This document shows, piece after piece, positions 26,649-38,450 of a stretch of DNA of 64,000 nucleotides. Source of the DNA: Plicaturopsis crispa FD-325 SS-3 (taxonomy: Eukaryota > Basidiomycota > Agaricomycetes > Amylocorticiales > Amylocorticiaceae); the NCBI GenBank assembly GCA_000827205.1, contig KN832555.1:229701-293700 (forward strand), given 5' to 3'. The notes beneath the pieces are model-generated. The model searched no databases and was not told the origin of the DNA. It saw only the letters and a list, made by a program, of their open reading frames with translations. The translations under genes were made by a program, and so were the position numbers. Each line of letters begins with the position of its first letter. Within the stretch, counting starts at the first letter, position 1.

Positions 26649-27299
26649 TCAACTCCAATCCGATGCCCACACGCCCTCGTCCCAGTTCTCTACTAAGAGG
26701 GGATCGTCCTAAAGTGTAGGGTGAGGGTCGGGTGATATATCAATATGACGCAGACTGACCTTAAACTTGGCCTGAAACTGCGTGAATCCGCCTTGCAAGA
26801 CCAAAACGTCCTGCTTAGCGGCAAGACCTGGCTTCACGTTATTCCGCACCTCCTCGAAGATCTACACAGGCATACGGGCATGCCCGTCAGGTACAACAGG
26901 ATATATGAGACTCTCACGAGAACGCACCCGTGCGGATTTCGGCCCTCTGTGGCAGCATCGCGGGGGTGACGATGAGCATATGGACCACACAGAGGACGGC
27001 CCGTGATTACCACTTACCGGACCTGTGACAACGCGCAATGAAATACGACGGTCGGCACGTCTTTGAGCGTTTGGATAAGCGTGTTAACGTTGAGATGGAA
27101 TTCGTGCGCGGGGCTGTTGGTACAGTTTATGATATTTCCGCCGACGAAGTCATCGTCGCGTACATCGATTACCGCGTAGTCTTTGTGCGCGACCTTGTCA
27201 CTTTTGATGATCGCTGCAAGTTCCTGCATATGGGTCAACTCCGAGAGACGACAGCGGAAACAGAACAAGACGTACGTCTCCGGTGATGTACTTGACCAT
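26649..27299 (-). CDS. Single-domain rhodanese/Cdc25-type phosphatase (Ych1/Acr2-like)
   Basis: Exons 27276-27299, 27018-27223, 26928-26946, 26760-26861 and 26649-26708 give 136 residues. The fold is a single rhodanese module: YAVIDVRDDDFVGGNI, TVVFHCALSQVRGP and VLVLQGGFTQF. The active-site loop is HC(X)5R, the length found in Cdc25 phosphatases and the arsenate reductase Acr2/Ych1 rather than in sulfurtransferases. Acr2-type enzymes reduce arsenate with glutathione; related proteins are phosphatases of unclear substrate. The third exon is only 19 bases. The start is set by MVKYITGD just before a GTACGT donor. Confidence 0.88.
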
Positions 27300-27937
27300 C
27301 GTGCGCCGACTACCTAACGTTCGCTTGTGTGACCAACGAGTTACTGGGTGAAGTTGTCGGGTAATGCTATGCCTGAGCATGGGGCGCGCGCTCCCTCAGA
27401 GTTCAAGTAGCACGCCAGATGGAGTTTAAGAGCGTACCAGCAACTGCAAAGTCGATCCACAGTGCTTGCACTCGATGTGGCAGATGGAAGTCAAAAGGGA
27501 AGCCCCACACAGGACGTATGACGAAAAGCCCGCCCATGCCCGTGTGCTTTCGTGGGTTCCAAACACCCAAGAGTCAGAAAGACGCTGCTACTACCACCTC
27601 TACCGCCCTAGGACTCGTGTGGATTCGGGAAGTACTTGTGATTTCCCATCTAGAGGACTCGCCGTTGGGCTCAACTCGATGCGAATGCGCCGCGGCGTGT
27701 GCAGGGAGTCAGGACGCTGCGACGCGTAGCCGCTTGGCACACGTTGTAAGCGCTCTCAAGATTGATTTTATGCCTCAGGACAGGTCCTGGCCCCTGGGGC
27801 TCAAAGGAATTTTGGATGTCGCAGCTCGTCAAGTTATTTTGCAAGACTTTCTGAGGGTGGTTGGAGGTGGCCAGATTAGTGGGCCTGTGCGACGTGCGGC
27901 GACTGACAGCTAGCCCTGCACTTTGCGCTCGACCATC
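27300..27937. other. Divergent intergenic region, 640 bases
   Basis: Shared upstream region of the rhodanese (minus) and the HicA-like-tail gene (plus). A 164-codon plus-strand ORF at 27419-27913 has no recognisable motif and is not annotated. Confidence 0.5.
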
Positions 27938-30903
27938 ATGTCGTCCGAAGACGAGATGGACGCCGAAAGTTTTTACTCTGACCCACGCAACATGATGAAC
28001 GCTTTTCCGGAGCATATGCGTCCTACAGCATACCTGACAGTGCAGGAGGCGCATGCTGCCGTCAACGCCGCACGCACCGAGCTATTTGTGCTGTACGACG
28101 AACTGCACAGGATTGTTTCATTGCACGAAGACACTATTCGCAAAAGATGGACCAAGGTGAGCGACTCGCTGAAGTTGTTGATCAAGCACTAAGAACGGAT
28201 TTCCTGAAGAAAAATAAAACCAAGCGGGAGGCGCTTCTGCTGGATGTGTATCCGGGCATACCGAAGGCACACGCTCCAGACACCCAGGCTTTCAAGGAGA
28301 ACAGTGGGACAGACAACACTCTTGCTGCATATCGCGATGATTTCATCCTGTTCTTCGCAAACCTCCAGGACCTCTGCTCTGGCGCTGGCACGAAGTGTAC
28401 GTCCCCCCTATTGGCGTAGAGTATATCCCCCTGAGGTCGTCGTGAACGCGATATTTTGCTTTCAGTTCTCTCGCTTTTGCATTACCGTGCGCATTACTTC
28501 CCGTCCGCGTTTGCAACATTCGACAGAGATAATGTTAGCATGCCATCCGTGACCACCGCTCGTAGCATATCTAACATTTTGATATCGATTAGCTCTCAAT
28601 CGGCATTGTGGCGAGTGCTATCCGGCGTGTATATGCACAGGACTGCACGGTCATCTGCTACGGTGGTCGGGATACGTACGGAAAGGTCATCTCGTGGAAT
28701 GACAGCTGGGGCGTGGATCAAATTAATGGCCAATATCTCGAATGGACTGGAGATGGGGTCTCAGTGGCAGATGCCCTCCCCCTCCTCGAGACGCAGACAA
28801 AGTTGGTAAGTCATAATCTCTGGCCACTGCATCCTGACATCCATGCTCAGTCGCAATAGTTGACACTCCTCACGCGCGCGGCCGAAAAAATTCTATGGGA
28901 TGCGCCGCCTCCCTCCTCTTTGGGAACGGCGCTTTTGCCCCCAGTCATTGCGAGTGGACAAGAAACTGGCCATGACTGGTCATCCATTGCACATCAGCAC
29001 TACATCAGGCCGTACGGTCCCCCACCGGAGTTCTCCCTCCCCGCGCTCGCAGAGCTGGTCGATCTGCAGTACGACCTCGCAGTGAACCATCTCATAGACC
29101 TGCGAACAGACCCCGATTACCTTGCGAGTACGTTGCAGGACCATGTCGACCACCGGCTAGAGTCTGCTGCGGTAGGTATCCCGGCTCCACAGAAACTCGT
29201 TCAGACCAGGGCTCTCCGGTTTATGCTTATGGATGCATACTCCGAATTTGCGGTACGTTCTCTGAACACCCGTATTCGATCTCGCAGGCTAATGATACTC
29301 TAGATGTGGCATGCCTTGAGAGAGGCGGTCAGCACGGCTTCATCTGTTCTGGACGAAATGGGTGGCCCTCCAAGTCGTGGCAGGTCTCTTCCCGAAAAAT
29401 ATGACAGCGCCTTGATGGACGTAGAAGCGCTCCTCCATGAGCTGCGTAAACGGACACAAACCCGAACCCCGACGACGATATGTGCGTCTCCACCTCTCCG
29501 CAATGGTAAGCGCACACCCTCCCACGCCCTGAATGCAGCCTAATATCTGCGCGCACCCAGTATTCACAGTCACGTTCCTCGACGGGGAGCGTTTCGGGCG
29601 CAACCATATAACGAACCCGAGGGACGCAGAGAACGATAAGTTACTGCAGATAGTATTTCGGTTGATCCACCCTCAGAGGCTGGAAGAGCTCGGCGTGTAC
29701 CCAGTAACGCGCCTGTACGACGAGCTCGACATAATACTTGCGTCGGATCCCACTCAGCGCGCGCGCATCTCCGCGCCCGTGTACACCTTGCTCACTCAGC
29801 TGGGATCGATCAGCGATGCGCTATATATGCTCAAGCTGCACCGCCCGAATATTCGAGCTCAAGACGAACAGGAACGGAGCGCGCGGGCGACGCGTGTTGC
29901 GGGGAACCTTTTGCAGACGCTCGCGGGGTCTGAGAGGGTCGAGCCTACGTTTGCGCACCTCGCGTTCCCCGTGAGGCGGTTCCACTATCCTCCCGGACCC
30001 AAGGTACGTCTCGTTAAGAAGACATATAATTGAATGTCATTAACAATTGCAATACGTAGACGGCGCAGTGGGCGCAGGGCTGCGAGGAGGTCGATGGTAG
30101 TGTGTCCAGATTCTGGGCAGCTGCAGATACCTACATGAGACGCGTTGCGGGGCTGCCGTTGTTCAATCTTGTGCAAACTCTCCTGCGGCCTCACATTCAT
30201 CCTAGCACAAACTGGGCGCTACAGAGTATGTGCTGAGATGGTTTCTCCCCCTTTCGATCTACTTACTAGCTTGCGCTTCGACAGTATCGCGCCCGAGGAG
30301 CACACGCCGTGATTCATCAAGCGAAGAGTCTGCATTCGTCCTTTATGCTGGGGCAGTCTCTATATCCGTAGACGATGAACCCGAACCGACGCGCAAAGGG
30401 AAGAAGAAGAAGACACGAGGACAGCCCAGAGAACAATCCTCGCAGGCAGTCACCACACCGGCGCCCACCGAGCCTACACGCGAGATCATGCGCGTTACGG
30501 CCCGCACTCTCAAGGCCATGCGCAAGCTTTTCCGGGCAGTTGACCAGTACGTGATGTGCTGTATCGGAAGCCTTGGACGTATCTTGACTGCCCCTTCGCA
30601 CGTAGAGATGCATACGGAGGTACCCTTGATTGGACAGAGCTCCTTCACGCGCTCGCTGAGATTGGGTTCTCCTATACCCGAGGTCATGGATCGGCGTTTA
30701 GATTTACGCACGAGCCCAGTGGCCGAAAGATATCTGGTGCGTTTTAACCCTCCCCTCTTGATGCTCGTCATCCTCACCACCATTGTGCAGCACATTGCTG
30801 CCATCCAGAACCATATTTGAACTATCGCCAGTGCCGTGCTTTCGGTAGACAGCTCCGTAGTGTGTATGGCTGGGATGGAGACTCGTTCGTATTGAAGGAG
30901 TGA
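27938..30903 (+). CDS. Uncharacterised Agaricomycete protein with a HicA-like C-terminal domain
   Basis: Multi-exon gene starting MSSEDEMDAESF and ending at TGA 30901-30903. The long N-terminal part is mostly helical and soluble: FPEHMRPTAYLTVQEAH, TYGKVISWNDSW, PPPEFSLPALAELVDLQYD and LHRPNIRAQDEQERS. A basic Lys-rich hinge (RKGKKKKTRGQ) follows. The last 80 residues contain LDWTELLHALAEIGFSY, GHGSAFRF, HEPSGRKIS and CCHPEPYL, then a short helix ending YGWDGDSFVL. That order (helix, Gly-Ser-aromatic strand, Gly-Arg, His-x-x-Pro strand) resembles the HicA double-stranded-RNA-binding-like fold. I recall similar tails in other Agaricomycete proteins, but know of no assigned function. RNA binding is inference. 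Confidence 0.75.
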
Positions 30904-31405
30904 TAGACACAGAAGCTGAGTAGGATGTCAGTATCTGCATATGGTCGGTCTGAGAACGGTTGTGTAATCAATGTAGCTCGCAAACGTTATAGTAATGCCC
31001 TCATTCATGTGCAAAGGTACAATGCGCATTGCTTGCTGACCCTGCGGTTATGTTTCCCCGCGGTGTCCGCGGCCGTCGTGATTTAGCTGTGAACGTACAC
31101 GGTACAGTGCTCTGAGTGCATCACCTCCCCGAGACTACCGGCGAACCCGGGTACACCTTTCATCAATTACTTTCCGTCATTAGCGCTTTAGCGCCCAGCA
31201 ACATAAGCGCCCGTGGTCCATACAAAGACGATGGCACGATGCTCACCCTTCAATATCTCGTCTGCAGCTGTATTCCCCCACAATCAGATCAATCAGGTAT
31301 GTGTATTGTATATGCCCTCTCCTGCTGTTCACGCGCTGATCTGTCGCATTCGCTGCTCATAACAGAACACTCGTCCTCGTCGCGCCTATTCCCATTGAAA
31401 TCAGA
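30904..31405. other. Intergenic, 500 bases
   Basis: 3' flank of the preceding gene and upstream region of a small plus-strand gene. Nothing recognised. Confidence 0.45.
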
Positions 31406-31833
31406 ATGTCGGCTGAAAAGCGCAGCGAGCTGACGAACAAAATCGACGCCTACACGAAGACGATCCACGAGATCGACCACAAGCTGCACGATTGGACCAC
31501 GAAGAAAGAAAACTGCCGCACTCACCTGAACAACCTCCGTAACACGCAGCTGTCTCTCAAGGCGCAGGACACCCCGCGTAAGCTGCTACCGTCACAGTGT
31601 ACGTGCTGGCTGCTAATTCCCCGGTTCTCATGCATTGGTCAGGCGCGGCACAGCTGCGTATGGATATCACGAAATGGGAGAACCGCTCTCGCGAGGCATC
31701 GACACACATCACGAACCTCCGCGTCGATGTGACGAAGCAGAAGGAGCGGCGGACACATGCCCAGGAAACGTTGACGCGCATGCAAACCGCCGCTGCGGAG
31801 AAGGCGAAAGCGAAAGCTGACAAGGGACATTGA
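31406..31833 (+). CDS. Small coiled-coil protein, function unknown
   Basis: Two exons, 31406-31577 and 31643-31833, encode 120 residues. The start MSAEKRSELTNKIDAY and most of the length are charged and heptad-like (HEIDHKLHDWTTKKENC, MDITKWENRSREASTHI), ending in an Ala/Lys tail (AAAEKAKAKADKGH). It has no signal peptide or membrane helix. Both reading phase and a GTAAG...GTCAG intron support the model. I do not recognise the family; a structural or adaptor role is a guess from composition only. Confidence 0.65.
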
Positions 31834-32315
31834 AGGAGTGCACCATGCAATGCACTGCAGTTCAGATGTATCTACTCATAATGTGGTGAGTACTGGTTCC
31901 GCTGGTCCTTAGGACGTATACTTAATCAATACGACTCGACTCACGAGGCTGTCACAGTGTATTTATTCAAGCGTAGCGGCAAGCCGGGGCACCATGTGCG
32001 ATCGAAGATACGTTGGATAGCTGTCCGGGTTGTGTAAGAAGAGCATTGATTTGTATACATTCAATGAAACCGTTGATTCACGGTTGTACTCAGTGTACAC
32101 GTAGAATTGAGCTTGATGAAATATGCTACTTCGACCAGACGAGATCGACATTGGAGAAAGCAAGGGTCCCATCCAGGTCTCGCAGTTCGGGTGAACCGGG
32201 GGCAGATAATCTGATTTGAGGTCGTTTATTGATGCCAGAACATTATTTAAAGGACAGCTTAGAAGTCTAGCATGCATATGGATAGTGGTTGGATACGTTG
32301 TCCCAGCGTCGCGAT
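31834..32315. other. Intergenic, 480 bases
   Basis: No gene recognised between the small coiled-coil gene and the poorly supported minus-strand ORF. Confidence 0.4.
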
Positions 32316-32597
32316 TTAGGATACGAATGCACAAAGTTGTCGACAGTCAAATACTTTGCAATTGACAAGGAGGCGGTGGTGGCCCATGGTCGCCGGCCTA
32401 GGCGGGCCGGGTGGTGGAGGTGGCACGAACTTCCGGATCCCGACGCCCTCAGAGCCGCCATCGCGTCCGCGGGACTTGTCCTCGACGTCGATGGTCGCGC
32501 CGGCATATTCCAACATAAACCTACTAAATTGCTGCTGCTTTGCCCTGTTCTCGTAGTTGCTTAACGCGCGTTTTATTAGCTGCTGGTACGCTCGCAC
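32316..32597 (-). CDS. Possible small protein with a polyproline segment (weak)
   Basis: Open frame of 93 codons on the minus strand: RAYQQLIKRALSNYENRAKQQQ, then DVEDKSRGRDGG, then VPPPPPGPPRP. Composition looks protein-like and basic, but there is no in-frame ATG at its 5' end, so an upstream exon is needed. One candidate begins at an ATG at 32660, but the splice phase does not join cleanly. It would share a very short divergent promoter with the MAU2 gene. No family recognised. Confidence 0.35.
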   Translation of the reverse strand: MRAYQQLIKRALSNYENRAKQQQFSRFMLEYAGATIDVEDKSRGRDGGSEGVGIRKFVPPPPPGPPRPATMGHHRLLVNCKVFDCRQLCAFVS

Positions 32598-32685
32598 TCC
32601 AGCTTCTACCAGCTTTCATCGTGCTTGAACTCACGCGCTTTTCGTGTAGATCGGTCATAACGCGTCCGCGTCAAACGAACCTTGC

Positions 32686-35600
32686 ATGTCTTCGGTGTTC
32701 GCCATCCAAAATCACATTTCAGCTGACCCTACACGAATGGGTCTGCACCGAGAAATGTCCACAGTCTCGGAGTGCTCGACTTCAGCCAGAAAGTGTCGAG
32801 ATACGCCGAGCTCTTCGACAGTGTTCGCGTCAGCACCGTCAACCCCCTCGCTGCCTTCCAAGACCAAGGGCACGCAGCGGGCTACACTCTTGAGAGACAG
32901 CTCGCGCGATGAGGACTACGCCATCGACACAGACAACACGAATGCGCCCGCCGCCAAACGTGCACGTCGCGACTCACCTGACGAGAGACAGGTGCGTGGA
33001 CGCGTTATACGCGCAATGGCGCCCTGCACTAATGCACTCCCCTGCTCCAGGAAAATGTCGACGGCCCGAAGGCTACAAGTCTCAACGCAGCGACCAAACG
33101 ACCCCACGTCGATGATCGACCACGACCGTCGAAACGACCGCGCCTCGACCTCCAGCCACTGCCACCCGCCCACCTCCTCCTCTCTCTCCCGCGCATTCTG
33201 TCTTCCAATCCTGAGCTAGCTTCTCCCCATGTCCTGTTTCTCTCTTTGACAGCTCTTCGGCATGCTCTCACGCTCCCCGACCCACTTTCTCCCGAACTCA
33301 CGTGCCGTGCGTGGACAGCACTTGCTGAGGTCGGAATGGTTGTCGTTGAGCGAGGCATCAGCGATCCGTGGACGAATGGGCTTGAGAATGAGGTAGAGAA
33401 AGCAATCAACAAGGGCTTACTCATTGCGCAGAGGCATCCATCCCTACGTCTGTATAAACATCATCTCACCCTCATGCATGCCCATTCCGTCCTCATCCTG
33501 ACCCCTGCTGCTGTTTCTCCGTCCGCTTCACCCCATCAGAGTACTAGCTCTGACACCTATGCTCTCAAACTTAAATTTGCACGCTCCATTCTCAAGCGCC
33601 TCATCGCCCCAGGCTATTTCACACCTACAGACCCGCCACACATTGTGTACTCCGCACATCTGGCCTATATACGCACGCTGTTCAATCCGCCCGGCCCATC
33701 TAGGCCTACCTCCCTCCCACCGCTAGACTTTTCGTTCCCTCGCATACCACCACACGACCTCGCGTCTGTGCTTTCCTCCCTCGATGACCTACACACGCTT
33801 GCCCTGCAAAATGCATCTTCTCATCCCAATTCTCCGGCCCAGCCCCAGCCGAACCCGCATGCCCAAGTTGCCCTCCTCACCCACGTCCTTCGCGTGCACA
33901 TTCTCTTCGGTGCGAGCCGCTGGGAGGACGCCCGGGAGGCGCTACAGCGCGCGGAAACGGCATTCGGGGTGAGCTACGAATGCGACGATCAGCACACGAA
34001 GGCGGACGCCGCTGGGCCTACTCCATCCACAGTAGACGCGCCGCCGACATCGACGAAGCGTAAACGCGACTCTGCCCCCGCCCAGACGTACACGACGTAT
34101 ACGTCCCCGCTGGAGCATGCCCTTGTGCTGCACACGCTTGTGCTCGGCGTAGCTCTGTACACCAGGGAGGGCGCTGGCGCGCGCTCCGCTGCGCGACTCG
34201 GCCACCTGCAGGCCCTATGTGACGAAGGCCCTCCGCCGTCGCCTTCTCCGCACCCTGCCCCCGACAGCTCAGGCCGCATGCCAATTTACTTCGGACAAAG
34301 CAGTCCACCGCTGTATGTTCACACGACACCGCCGTCAACGCTCCTCCCGCTTGCCCTCTTAGTCTCTGCATCTGCGAGCCGGGATGCGGTAGGGCGAAGA
34401 CCCAAGAGGGCGGTTTTTGCCAAGGAAGGCGGAAGGGTCTGTGAAAGCACATTGGCTGGAGAAGGCACTTGTGAGTTTTACGCTTCTTGTCTGCGTGTGT
34501 TAATGACGAGTAAAACCTGACGCACATTTATTTTCTAGCTACACCTGGCTATGTAGGTGGCGCTGCGTACACTGATAGGAGGCTTGCGTGTATCCGCGCC
34601 GATCTATTCGGGGAGCTCGCTGGCGTCCAGATTCTCCGCTCGCAATTTGCAGAAGCAGCCCGAACCCTCGACGAAATGGTTGCGTTCATCAGGAACGTAG
34701 ACGCCACTACCGCATGTGCCCCAGAGTGTGACAGCGTGAGCGCCCCGGACCCGACGCCAACGTCGACACCCCAAAAGACGAAGGGCAGGAAGAACGCGCG
34801 CCGCAAATCGCGCACCCGCACGCCCAAACCGCCACCTGCACCGGTCTACCGAGCAGGACCCATGTGGACATCATATGCCCCACTCGTTACCCTGCTCCAC
34901 GCGCAGCTCGCACATGCAATGGGCCGCGGCGCTCGCGCGGCGCAGTGTTATGCCGTCGCCGCCGAGCTGGCTAGCGGGACCAATGGCAGGCAGGACCGAT
35001 CGCACTTGGACACAGAGAAGAGTGCATTGAGCTATGTGGAGGCTGCTGCACGCGCAGGTGAAGTGGCACTCAGGATAGGCATGGAGGCTGCGGGACTGCC
35101 CGAGGATGAGAAGGGGCCCGCAAATATACGCGAGGAGACGCAGAAAATGGGCGTGGAGGCCGTTCGACTGTGTGCGGGACACGGCGGCGTGCTGGAAGCT
35201 GCGGGTACGGTGTTGCAGGCATGCATCACAACGGAGATCGTCAAAGCCAAGTACGCCCCGTCTCTTTCTCTTATTCAATTCTCTCTGTCATTCTGAACGT
35301 ACACGTTGCAGAGAACACCTGAAACGTGCGCTCGCTCTAGCTACGGCTGCACAGGACAACCACCTTCGTGCACTAGTGCTAGCGTTGATCGCGGCCCACT
35401 ATATTCATACCGCACCGCAGCATGCGCAGGGCGTGCTCGAGGCGTGCGAGCAGCTCGCAGCAGGCCTAGGTGCAGAGGAGAAAGTCGTCGCACTGGAAGG
35501 CGAAAAACCAAAGTCCCAAGAGCAGAGCGTGAAGGTTGGTAACGCAGCACTTCGCTTGTGGATAGGCGAGCGCTTCCTCGGTACGTTCTGTTCTTGAACT

Positions 35601-35783
35601 GCGAGTGCATGGCACCAAGCTGAATATGTTTACTGCTGCTGCACACAGAGCTGTACAAGCGTACGGGCAAAGAGGCGCGTGCGGCGAAGCAGGCGGCTGC
35701 GAATCAGCACATTGCCGGCGCTGTGGAGCGCGTGGTGCGCTTGGGCATTGAGTGGGATGAGGCGGGGGTACCCACAGGATGAT
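32686..35783 (+). CDS. mau2: Cohesin-loading factor MAU2/Scc4 (PF10345)
   Basis: Large plus-strand gene with a disordered, Ser-rich and basic N-terminus (MSSVFAIQNHIS, AAKRARRDSPDERQ) and a long helical, TPR-like body: ALRHALTLPDPLSP, EKAINKGLLIAQRH, LYKHHLTLMHAH, KFARSILKRLI, EHALVLHTLVLGVALYTR and ERVVRLGIEWDEAG near the end. Body and length fit Scc4/Mau2, which binds the N-terminus of Scc2/NIPBL and loads cohesin onto chromatin. Low-complexity insertions (QPQPNPHAQ, a KGRKNARRKSR block) break the repeats, as is usual in fungal homologues. At least five introns; the stop is at 35781-35783. The gene is GC-rich compared with its flanks. Confidence 0.85.
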
Positions 35784-36528
35784 GCCTGTGTTTTTTCTCC
35801 TTTTTCTTCGCGTCGCCCTTCTCTAGTCGTTTATCATTCTTGGACTTTGCGCATGCATGGACTTGTACTCAACGCATGGATATCGGTGGCTCTCATCCCT
35901 TTCGACCTCATCTTCCAATACCACACTGTACCATACCAGTAATTTTCCGTTACATGCATTCCAATGCTTCAGGCCCGCATACATACACAGGATATCATCG
36001 CCTGCTTTCTATCAAAAAATTGTCGCGTGCTGACAACACCCTCAGCTCAGTCACATTCTGAACTCGGTTTGTAAATGGACCTGTCCCCGTTATTACTCGC
36101 TGAGGACGCTCTTTTCAGTTCCGACAAAGAGCAATGAGGGGACACGATAACATACAAATCGATGTATTACTTGACGGGTATGAGTAATTCCACAGTGAAT
36201 ATGATTATTATATGGACGTTAAGTAGAAGAGCGAAGCAGGATACCTATGCACGCACTGTTTCGGGATATCGATGCAGAGGACAGCAATAAACATAGCGGA
36301 AATTCGTGCGGGAGGGCCAATACCCACCGGCAATAGGTGGATGAGGAGGTATGCAGGGTCCAAGAACGCTGATGCAGTAGCGGCAGTGCTATAAGGACAA
36401 CAGCGCGCTAAATTTGGGGCGCGAGGCTAACGTAGGCAAGCCTTGCACCGCAGGCACTTTCGATGTGCCCGCGGTACTTATGGCAAGATCGTGGCCGAAA
36501 CAATGACGACGATGGCAATCTGAGGTTA
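35784..36528. other. Intergenic between convergent MAU2 and lipase genes, 745 bases
   Basis: 3' flanks of two convergent genes; AT-richer than the coding parts. No RNA gene or ORF recognised. Confidence 0.5.
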
Positions 36529-38450
36529 CTATGATGACGGTGGCTTGGACTGCGGCGTAGGCGAGGCGTCTCGTGAAGGGGTCGCTATCGGAGTGCTATC
36601 CGTAACTTGACTTTCGGCGGCCTTCGCAGAGCGGTCTTGGGGCCCGTCATCTGCCGTCCTTTGTGCTCCCGAGGCCACAGGTTCGTCTATGTCATGGCCA
36701 CCGCCGCTTCCTTTGCCCTCGACTGTCTTCACGCCGCGCCCAACTTTCGTTGGTTCGTCGTCGCTATCTTTCTGCCCTTCCACTTCACGTGCAAGCATGT
36801 CCGCGATACCCAGGTAGAATGTTGCGGGTCGGAATTTGATCTCGCGTCCCGTAAGTGCAGCCCATTTATACCGCGCGGGGTTGACCCAACCGACAAGATC
36901 GAGGTGATTGACGTGCTCGAGCGTCCCCAGATAAGTACCCTGCCATCCAAGCACGTTAGCTCCTGGTCCAGACATGAGTGACATATTAAAACTTACCCAT
37001 TTCGAGGAAGCTACAGAAACGAGACCATCGTTGGGGCCCTCTTTCTCCAAGATGACTGAGTGGGGCCACTTCCACGTGTCGATTAGCCCAGGCTCATATA
37101 TTGCGCCCCAGCTGAAGTACTTGACGCCTTCAACATCCTTCACATCCTCGTTGAACTTACGCATACTCTCCAAAGTGAGGCTCTCAAACGCCGTGCCATC
37201 CCCGCCACCGTTGGGCAGTAGGTCGAGCAGGGACAGCACGCTGCCCATTCGCTGCTCACCTACGGTGGCGAGGAAGTGGTCCGCAAACGCCGAGCCGCGG
37301 TGCGGCGTGGCTATGGTCGTAATCGAGAGAACGCGAAACGTGCGCTGCGTGAGATGCGTCGTGAGGTACCGGCAGTCGAGTCCGCCCATGCTATGCCCGA
37401 TGAGGTGCACCGAGCGCCCTGGGTAAGCAGCGGAGATCAAGGACTCGAGTACGCGCGCACGGGCGAGGGGCGACGACGTGGCGGGGACCCGCGTGGTGAG
37501 CACTTCCGCACCAGCCGCTTCAAGGACCTCTTTAATTCCGCGCCAATGCGAGACCTGCATTGGCGCGATGGCAGGACCGATGGTGACCGAGTCGAAACCA
37601 AGCAAGCCGTGGCAGAACACGATCGGGTTCTTGGGGGTGCGGTCTGTTATACATGAGCACCCAGAAGTACATAAAATAGGGAGATAGACCGACATTTGTC
37701 ACGGATATTCGATTGCTCTTGCTCGGCGGTATCGCCACGGTCGTCTTCATTCAAAAGTTCGTCTACGTGATCCTTATTCTCGTTCTGAAACCACCACCAG
37801 CTGGCTGGTCTAGTAGGCTCGATGTGTGAGGTGGCAGACGTGCTGAATCCGCGGTCGCGCACGGCACGGAGCGTATCTACAGATGAGCGAGTGGGCGGGG
37901 AGTGAGACGGTACTGGATCGACCTCGTCAATGCCGGTCATGCTCTGCCGCGGAGATAATGACGCGGTCGGCATTGTTGAGCGCGTGAGATTGTCGAGGAA
38001 TGGAGGCATATGAGCGAAGTTGCGTGACGAGTGAAAATGTTGAGGATAGTGGGCCGCTTCTGGCCGGTGTGGAAGGATATCTTCGTGTAGCGCCTCCTCC
38101 AACGCGTCCAGCTGGGGCGAGTGCGGCGTTGCGGGCGTTTGCGAGCCAGAAGAAGAAGCCGTAGGTGACGACGAAGAGCGCCAAGAGCCGAGCCAACGTA
38201 TTATGGGTGCAGAGCCTTTCGCCGGAGATGGTTCTGATGCCATGGGGGGCGGAGACTGCAGGTGGGGGAGGCTAAGGTGCCGTCCGTGTTTCGTGCTCCT
38301 ACTGCTAAGGCTCGAGCTAGGTCGTGGTGGTCGCATGTCTGATGATGGATCCGGAGCGTTACCGGATAAAAGAGAGTTGAGTCGATTTGAAAGCGGTGTG
38401 CGTGGTCTGGAGGAAGTTGGACCTGGACTAGGGTCTGTGTTCATGTCCAT
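36529..38450 (-). CDS. Alpha/beta-hydrolase lipase (triacylglycerol lipase type)
   Basis: Two exons, 37694-38450 and 36529-37643, give 623 residues. The first 230 residues are Ser/Pro-rich and probably disordered. The hydrolase core begins at KYRTPKNPIVFCHGLLGFD, whose HG is the usual oxyanion-loop motif. The nucleophile elbow is IGHSMGGLDCR, followed by TIATPHRGSAFADHF. Acid and His candidates lie in GPNDGLVS and LEHVNHLDLVGW. No signal peptide, so an intracellular or lipid-body enzyme resembling yeast Tgl2-type lipases is likely. The C-terminal 90 residues are acidic and low-complexity (QSKPPSS end). The intron joins DK to YRTPKN in phase, supporting one gene rather than two. Confidence 0.9.

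Noticed and set aside
27419-27913. 164-codon plus-strand ORF upstream of the HicA-like-tail gene
   Set aside because: It lies in a divergent promoter region, has no recognisable domain and ends just before the next start; it could still be a transcript leader.
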